From contig JADHVS010000161.1 of NCBI GenBank assembly GCA_016783865.1, positions 1 through 10,397 of the forward strand: a stretch of 10,397 bases of DNA, written 5' to 3'. A program made the translations under genes and the position numbers. This stretch comes from Bacteroidales bacterium (GTDB taxonomy: Bacteria > Bacteroidota > Bacteroidia > Bacteroidales > SM23-62). The notes below the pieces were generated by a model. That model did not search any database. It was not told the DNA's origin and saw only the letters and a program-made list of their open reading frames with translations. Every line of letters starts with the position of its first letter. The stretch's first letter is position 1. Below, in pieces: positions 6,244-10,397 of the stretch.

Positions 6244-7845
6244 ATGAGAGGTTACAAAGGAGTAATATTTGTTATCACAGGCATCTTGATGTGGGTGAGT
6301 GCCATTGGAGTTAATGCGCAGGTATTAAGCGATGAATCATTGAAGTTTAGCCAGGTTCTCAACTGGGTCGACCGCTATTATGTGGATAGTATTAATAAAT
6401 CAGACCTTGTTGAAAATGCCATTATAGATATGCTGAGGTCACTCGATCCCCATTCTACCTACATGTCGAAGGATGAAGTAAAGGAAATGACCGAACCATT
6501 ACAGGGTAATTTTGAAGGAATCGGGATTTCATTTAATATATTAAACGACACCATTTTTGTTATTAATCCAATCCCCGGTGGACCGTCTGAAAAGGTCGGT
6601 ATAAAAGCGGGCGACCGCATTGTCTTTATTGATGGTGAGAATGTAGGGGGCATAGGCATAAAGAATTCAGATGTGTTTGCCAAGCTGAGGGGTGATAAAG
6701 GCACGAAAGTAAATGTGTCGATTCACAGAAGGTTGGTTGATGAATTACTCGACTTTACCATTACGAGGGATAAAATTCCGATTTTCAGCCTGGATGCGTC
6801 ATATATGATCAACGATGATATTGGTTATATTAAAATAAACCGTTTTGCGATAACCACTATGAGTGAATTTGATGATGCACTTGCCGATCTGACAAAAAAG
6901 GGAGCCCGGGATCTGATACTCGATTTGAGTGGTAATGGTGGCGGGTACCTTGATGTGGCAATAAAACTGGCCGATCAGTTCCTCGAGGATAGCAAAATGA
7001 TTGTTTATACCAAAGGGGAAAAGCATCCCCAACGTAAATATATGTCCTCTTCCCGGGGAGAATTTGAAAAGGGACGTGTTGTTGTGCTGATAGATGAAGG
7101 ATCTGCCTCGGCGAGTGAGATTGTGGCTGGTGCCATTCAGGACTGGGACCGGGGAATAATTGTAGGCAGAAGATCATTTGGTAAGGGGCTGGTGCAAAAT
7201 CCCATGCTGCTTTTCGACAGTTCAATGGTCAGGTTGACCATTGCCAGATATTATACACCTTCGGGCAGGTTAATTCAAAAACCTTATGATGAGGGCTTCG
7301 AGGCTTATTCGAAAGACCTTCTTAACCGGATTAATAATGGTGAATTGAGTTCGGCTGACAGCATATTGTTTCCTGAATCCATGAAGTATCAGACCCTGGT
7401 GTCCAGGAGAACTGTTTATGGCGGAGGAGGTATTATGCCCGACTATTTCGTTCCTATCGATACAAGCTATCTGAGTGATTATTACAGGAAACTGATCAGC
7501 AGAGGGATCATGAATACCTTTATCCTGAACTATGTTGATAATAACAGGAAGAAACTGCACAATAAATATGAGCAGATAGGATCTTTTATTGCCAACTTTG
7601 AGATTACAGACGATCTAATGAGTGATTTGACTGAATTTGCTGATAAAGAGGGACTTGCTTTAGTCAAAGATGACCTGGCCTTATCAGAGGAGAATATTAA
7701 GCTGGTTATGAAAAGCTATATCGCCAGGGATTTATGGAATACCAATGAGTTCTATCAGGTGATCAATAAAAACAATCATAGTCTGCTTAAAGCCATTGAG
7801 GTGCTGGAAAAGAACGAATTGTATCAGGCTGCCCTGCAGAATTAA
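6244..7845 (+). CDS. Exported S41-family C-terminal processing protease
   Basis: The 533-residue protein is a carboxyl-terminal processing peptidase (MEROPS S41, Prc/CtpA type), which cleaves envelope proteins near their C-termini. Residues 1-25 look like a signal peptide (basic MRGYK, hydrophobic core, likely cut after VNA). A PDZ domain spans about 82-163 (FEGIGISFNI ... GGPSEKVGIKAGDRI). The catalytic core follows with ILDLSGNGGGYLD and GSASASE. Ser289, Asp300 and Lys314 (in SFGKGLVQ) match the 430/441/455 spacing of E. coli Prc, so the active site looks complete. The C-terminal part (about 405-533) is helical-looking and I recognise no domain in it. It is the first gene of a probable four-gene operon; pnuC starts 14 bases later. 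Start at ATG 6244 is supported by the signal peptide. The substrate cannot be told. Confidence 0.93.
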   Translation: MRGYKGVIFVITGILMWVSAIGVNAQVLSDESLKFSQVLNWVDRYYVDSINKSDLVENAIIDMLRSLDPHSTYMSKDEVKEMTEPLQGNFEGIGISFNILNDTIFVINPIPGGPSEKVGIKAGDRIVFIDGENVGGIGIKNSDVFAKLRGDKGTKVNVSIHRRLVDELLDFTITRDKIPIFSLDASYMINDDIGYIKINRFAITTMSEFDDALADLTKKGARDLILDLSGNGGGYLDVAIKLADQFLEDSKMIVYTKGEKHPQRKYMSSSRGEFEKGRVVVLIDEGSASASEIVAGAIQDWDRGIIVGRRSFGKGLVQNPMLLFDSSMVRLTIARYYTPSGRLIQKPYDEGFEAYSKDLLNRINNGELSSADSILFPESMKYQTLVSRRTVYGGGGIMPDYFVPIDTSYLSDYYRKLISRGIMNTFILNYVDNNRKKLHNKYEQIGSFIANFEITDDLMSDLTEFADKEGLALVKDDLALSEENIKLVMKSYIARDLWNTNEFYQVINKNNHSLLKAIEVLEKNELYQAALQN

Positions 7846-7859
7846 TACATTTTGAATTA

Positions 7860-8438
7860 TTGATTAACTGGTTATCAGATAATTATATTGAGATTCTCGG
7901 TGTGATAACCAGCCTGGTTTATCTCTATTTTTCCTATCATCAGAAGATCTGGTTATGGCCCTTCGGAATCATCTCATCAGCTCTTTTCATATTCATTTTT
8001 TATAATGCCAGGTTTTATGCCGATATGTCGTTGCAGGGGTATTACCTTGTGATCAGCATATATGGATGGTATCACTGGGTGGCCGGAGCCAGGGTAAGAA
8101 AGGAAATGAAACTGCCTGTTACCCGGACTCCTGTTAACTCTGTCATTATCCTGAGTATCCTCTTCTTCATTTTGTGGGCAGGTATTTTTCTCATTTTGAG
8201 TCGTTTCACAGATTCAGATGTTCCTGTTGGTGATGCTTTCACTACTGCCGGCGGCATTATTGGCACATGGATGCTGGCCCGTAAAAAGCTGGAGAACTGG
8301 CTTGTCTGGATCATTGTCGATGCCGTTGCAGCACTACTCTACTTTTATAAAGGAATGTATCCAACAGTCATCTTGTATATTATCTTTGCTGTTATTGCTC
8401 TCTTTGGCTATTTAAGGTGGAAAAAAGACCTGATATAA
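7860..8438 (+). CDS. pnuC: PnuC-family nicotinamide riboside transporter
   Basis: This 192-residue inner-membrane protein has about seven hydrophobic helices (roughly 9-26, 33-48, 57-74, 93-114, 124-139, 143-162, 166-184). PnuC hallmarks are present: IWLWPFGI (30-37), YGWYHW (68-73), ENWLVWIIVDAV (145-156) and YFYKGMYPTVILY (161-173). PnuC proteins carry vitamin B1, B2 or B3 precursors by facilitated diffusion, with trapping by phosphorylation inside. The overlapping NadR-like kinase gene points to nicotinamide riboside here rather than thiamine. The start is TTG at 7860: no in-frame ATG lies upstream within the spacer, and INWLSDNYIEILG matches the usual family N-terminus. It starts 14 bases after the protease gene and overlaps the kinase gene by 22 bases, suggesting translational coupling. 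Substrate is inferred from context. Confidence 0.92.
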   Translation: MINWLSDNYIEILGVITSLVYLYFSYHQKIWLWPFGIISSALFIFIFYNARFYADMSLQGYYLVISIYGWYHWVAGARVRKEMKLPVTRTPVNSVIILSILFFILWAGIFLILSRFTDSDVPVGDAFTTAGGIIGTWMLARKKLENWLVWIIVDAVAALLYFYKGMYPTVILYIIFAVIALFGYLRWKKDLI

Positions 8439-8986
8439 GTCCTGATAAAGTAACCAAAATCATTATTACCGGTCCGGAATCGACTGGTAAGACTTTGATA
8501 ACCAGCTATCTGGCTGATTATTTTAATGCTGAGTATGTCCCTGAATATGCACGTGAATACATTGAAAAGCTGCAGGGTCATTATCAGTATGATGACGTGA
8601 TACATATTGCAAGAAAGCAAATAGAGCTTGAGAAGGAGTTTTTGGAAAGGGCCGGCAGGGTACTTTTTTACGATACATTTCTTATAATTACCAAGGTTTG
8701 GCTGCAGGTTGTTTATCAGGACGTGCCTTTATGGCTTGACGATTATATTCATCAGGGTGACTGGGATCTTTTTCTTTTGTGTAAATATGATATTCCATGG
8801 GAAGATGATCCTGTAAGAGAGAATCCCGGCGAGATGCGTATTAAGCTGTTCGACATGTATCACCATGAGATCAAACAGCTGGGGATTCCGTGTAAGGTTA
8901 TAACAGGCATGGGTGAAGAACGTTATAATAATGCATTGTCAGCAGTTCAGGAAACCCTTGATGGTGTTTCGGCTAATTTGAAATAA
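8417..8986 (+). CDS. NadR-like nicotinamide riboside kinase (P-loop ATPase)
   Basis: The 189-residue product resembles the C-terminal ribosylnicotinamide kinase domain of NadR, which phosphorylates nicotinamide riboside to NMN. The Walker A motif GPESTGKT is at 19-26, followed by VPEYAREYIEKL (41-52), the FYDTFLIITKVW segment (84-95) that resembles the NadR Walker B/substrate region, and the lid-like DIPWEDDPVRENP (125-137). The N-terminal NMN adenylyltransferase domain and DNA-binding domain of longer NadR proteins are absent, so NMN must be adenylated by another enzyme. The start is GTG at 8417, 22 bases inside pnuC; no ATG occurs before the P-loop, so a non-ATG start is required. Coupling with PnuC makes an uptake-and-trap pair. 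It could be annotated simply as AAA family ATPase; kinase specificity is inferred from motifs and context. Confidence 0.88.
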   Translation: MEKRPDISPDKVTKIIITGPESTGKTLITSYLADYFNAEYVPEYAREYIEKLQGHYQYDDVIHIARKQIELEKEFLERAGRVLFYDTFLIITKVWLQVVYQDVPLWLDDYIHQGDWDLFLLCKYDIPWEDDPVRENPGEMRIKLFDMYHHEIKQLGIPCKVITGMGEERYNNALSAVQETLDGVSANLK

Positions 8987-8992
8987 CCGAAA

Positions 8993-10126
8993 ATGGAATT
9001 CATTGTCAAAACATTGCATGGATTAGAAAAAGTCCTTGCCGATGAAATGCTGGAGCTTGGGATGGAAGACATTCTCCCGGGCAGGCGGTCTGTCTCGTTT
9101 TCTGGCGGGATGGAACACTTGTATAAGGCCAATTACAGCCTTCGTACGGCATTGAGAATATTGAATATCCTGGCAGAATTTAAAGCAAGCCATCCCGATC
9201 AGCTATACAAAGAAATTTATAATATGGAGTGGGAGAAATGGTTCAGCTATAAGCGAACCATTGCAGTAGACAGCGTTGTTTCGTCTGATCATTTTCGTCA
9301 CTCCAGGTTCGTTTCGCAGAAGGTGAAGGATGCCATTGTTGACCGGTTCAGGACAAAAACGGGATTAAGACCTTCGGTCCACCTTGACGATCCCGATGTC
9401 AGGATCCATGTCCATATATATGGGGACCGGGTTTCGGTCTCCCTGGATTCTTCCGGAGAATCACTTCATAAGCGGGGTTACAGAAAATCTGCCTGGATGG
9501 CACCCTTGAATGAAGTGCTGGCTGCTGGTATGATTCTGATCTCAGGATGGACTCGTGATATTGCATTTATCGATCCCATGTGCGGTTCAGGAACGTTGTT
9601 AATTGAAGCAGCCATGATTGGGAAAGGTATACCAGCCGGTTTTTTTAGGAATAAATACTGTTTTCAGAAATGGCAGAACTATGACGAGACTCTGTTTGAG
9701 AAAATCAAACAGGATCAATGGCCCGGTCATGATCATTCAGTAACCATTGAAGGTTTTGATATCTCGCAAGAGGCATTAGCTGCAGCATCGAAAAACATCA
9801 ACCAGGCCGGCTTCAGGAAAGAGGTTGTGTTAAGGCGGTCCCCGTTTCAGGAGATTTCATGTAGCCATAAGCAAGGTATGATGGTAACAAATCCTCCATA
9901 TGGTGAGCGCTTGGAGGAGGAAGATTTGATCAGGCTATATAAGGATTTTGGTGATAAGCTAAAGCATGATTTTGCCGGTTTTCAGGTCTGGATTCTTAGC
10001 GGTAGCATGGAAGCCATTAAACACATTGGTCTGAGAACATCGCAGAAGCTGACATTATTTAATGGGGCAATTCAATGTAAGTTTCATAGATTTGACCTGT
10101 ATGAGGGTTCCAAAAAAAGAAGATGA
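8993..10126 (+). CDS. THUMP-domain 23S rRNA guanine-N2 methyltransferase, RlmL-like
   Basis: The 377-residue protein resembles the N-terminal half of E. coli RlmL (YcbY), which makes m2G at position 2445 of 23S rRNA using S-adenosylmethionine. A ferredoxin-like N-terminus and THUMP RNA-binding domain occupy about 1-155. The Rossmann-like methyltransferase follows, with RGYRKSAWMAPLNEVLAAGMI just before it, the SAM-binding motif FIDPMCGSGTLLIEAA (192-207), the acidic GFDIS segment (254-258), and catalytic TNPPYGERL (299-307). The second E. coli module (RlmK, m7G2069) is missing, as in stand-alone forms of the family. ATG at 8993 is 6 bases after the kinase gene, with an A-rich stretch before it, so it is probably the last gene of the operon. 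The exact target guanine is inferred from family resemblance. Confidence 0.92.
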   Translation: MEFIVKTLHGLEKVLADEMLELGMEDILPGRRSVSFSGGMEHLYKANYSLRTALRILNILAEFKASHPDQLYKEIYNMEWEKWFSYKRTIAVDSVVSSDHFRHSRFVSQKVKDAIVDRFRTKTGLRPSVHLDDPDVRIHVHIYGDRVSVSLDSSGESLHKRGYRKSAWMAPLNEVLAAGMILISGWTRDIAFIDPMCGSGTLLIEAAMIGKGIPAGFFRNKYCFQKWQNYDETLFEKIKQDQWPGHDHSVTIEGFDISQEALAAASKNINQAGFRKEVVLRRSPFQEISCSHKQGMMVTNPPYGERLEEEDLIRLYKDFGDKLKHDFAGFQVWILSGSMEAIKHIGLRTSQKLTLFNGAIQCKFHRFDLYEGSKKRR

Positions 10127-10153
10127 ATTAATAATTGTTAATAATATGGGGAT

Positions 10154-10177
10154 ATTAATTAAATATTTTTAATTAAT
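10154..10177. other. Perfect AT-only palindrome after the methyltransferase gene
   Basis: ATTAATTAAA (10154-10163) and TTTAATTAAT (10168-10177) form a 10-bp stem with a TATT loop, 27 bases after the stop codon. With no G-C pairs the RNA hairpin would be weak, so I do not call it a terminator. The surrounding bases are almost all A or T, so chance palindromes are likely. It could be a protein-binding site. Confidence 0.3.
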
Positions 10178-10298
10178 TTAATGACGTCAATAGAAGAACT
10201 AAAAGTTAAATAATATATAAATTTACGGCGGCCTAACTGCCTAATTTTTTGATACGTACAGACCTCTCGGAAATTAAATTACAAAATCGTATAAATCC

Positions 10299-10326
10299 AA
10301 TGCCTCACCTGCATTAGAGGCATTTT
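10299..10326 (+). terminator. Possible intrinsic terminator in the 3' spacer
   Basis: AATGCCTC (10299-10306) pairs with GAGGCATT (10317-10324) over a 10-base loop, and two more T follow to make a run of four (10323-10326). An 8-bp stem with a short T-run is a modest terminator for plus-strand transcription leaving the methyltransferase gene, though it lies about 170 bases downstream of it. Between 10178 and 10298 I see no gene or RNA; GCCTAA occurs twice there, eight bases apart. Confidence 0.4.
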
Positions 10327-10334
10327 GCGCCTAA

Positions 10335-10368
10335 AATTGGACACTCGTTCTAAATTTTAATTGGACAC
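10335..10368. repeat. TTGGACAC direct repeat near the right edge
   Basis: AATTGGACAC occurs at 10335-10344 and again at 10359-10368, a 24-base period. TTGGACAC-like words occur at the ends of some IS3 and IS481-type elements, so the window may be close to a mobile element, but no transposase gene or target duplication is visible and the sequence stops 29 bases later. Confidence 0.45.
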
Positions 10369-10397
10369 ACAAATTATTTATACAACTAGTTAATAAA

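Noticed and set aside
8218..8415. 65-codon plus-strand frame inside pnuC
   Set aside because: It is an alternative frame of pnuC, whose conserved motifs run through the same bases.
10127..10397. tRNA or other structured RNA gene in the 3' spacer
   Set aside because: I found no T-arm (GTTCGA-type) sequence, no cloverleaf pairing and only one modest hairpin.

Overview
The window reads as ordinary chromosome of a Bacteroidota bacterium, probably in the Bacteroidales/Marinilabiliales range, though the order is a guess. The grounds are an S1 ribosomal protein with a long acidic N-terminal extension, promoter-like TAnnTTTG boxes, no clear Shine-Dalgarno sequences, AT-rich leaders, and a set of genes (rpsA, a STAS protein, rnz, guaA, a SiaC/DUF1987 protein, an S41 protease, pnuC, a NadR-like kinase, an RlmL-like methyltransferase) that all look like Bacteroidota versions. 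Every gene is on the plus strand and every one is intact.

Layout. Positions 1-317 hold no supported gene: a perfect 27-bp tandem repeat that starts at or before the window edge, a GC-rich hairpin, then an AT-rich leader with a likely rpsA promoter. A first operon runs rpsA (318-2588), STAS protein (2610-2957) and ribonuclease Z (2967-3899), with gaps of 21 and 9 bases. A repeat-rich spacer of about 180 bases follows; its heptamer repeats supply the rnz stop codon. guaA (4080-5609) stands alone behind its own promoter box. Another spacer with 8-bp tandem repeats leads to a lone SiaC-family gene (5731-6129). A second operon (6244-10126) encodes an exported S41 protease, PnuC, a nicotinamide-riboside-kinase-like ATPase and a THUMP-domain rRNA methyltransferase; junctions are +14, -22 and +6 bases. 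The last 271 bases are AT-rich, with a possible terminator and a TTGGACAC direct repeat.

How the genes work together. rpsA, rnz and the RlmL-like enzyme serve translation and RNA maturation. guaA makes GMP. PnuC plus the NadR-like kinase form a two-step route that takes up nicotinamide riboside and phosphorylates it to NMN. The STAS and SiaC proteins both belong to phosphorylation-controlled partner-switching families, but no kinase, phosphatase or cyclase partner is encoded here.

I see no clearly new multi-gene system. The best leads are a near-ideal intrinsic-terminator hairpin buried in the rnz coding sequence, the repeat element that ends rnz, the 27-bp tandem array upstream of rpsA, and the pairing of orphan partner-switch proteins with housekeeping genes.
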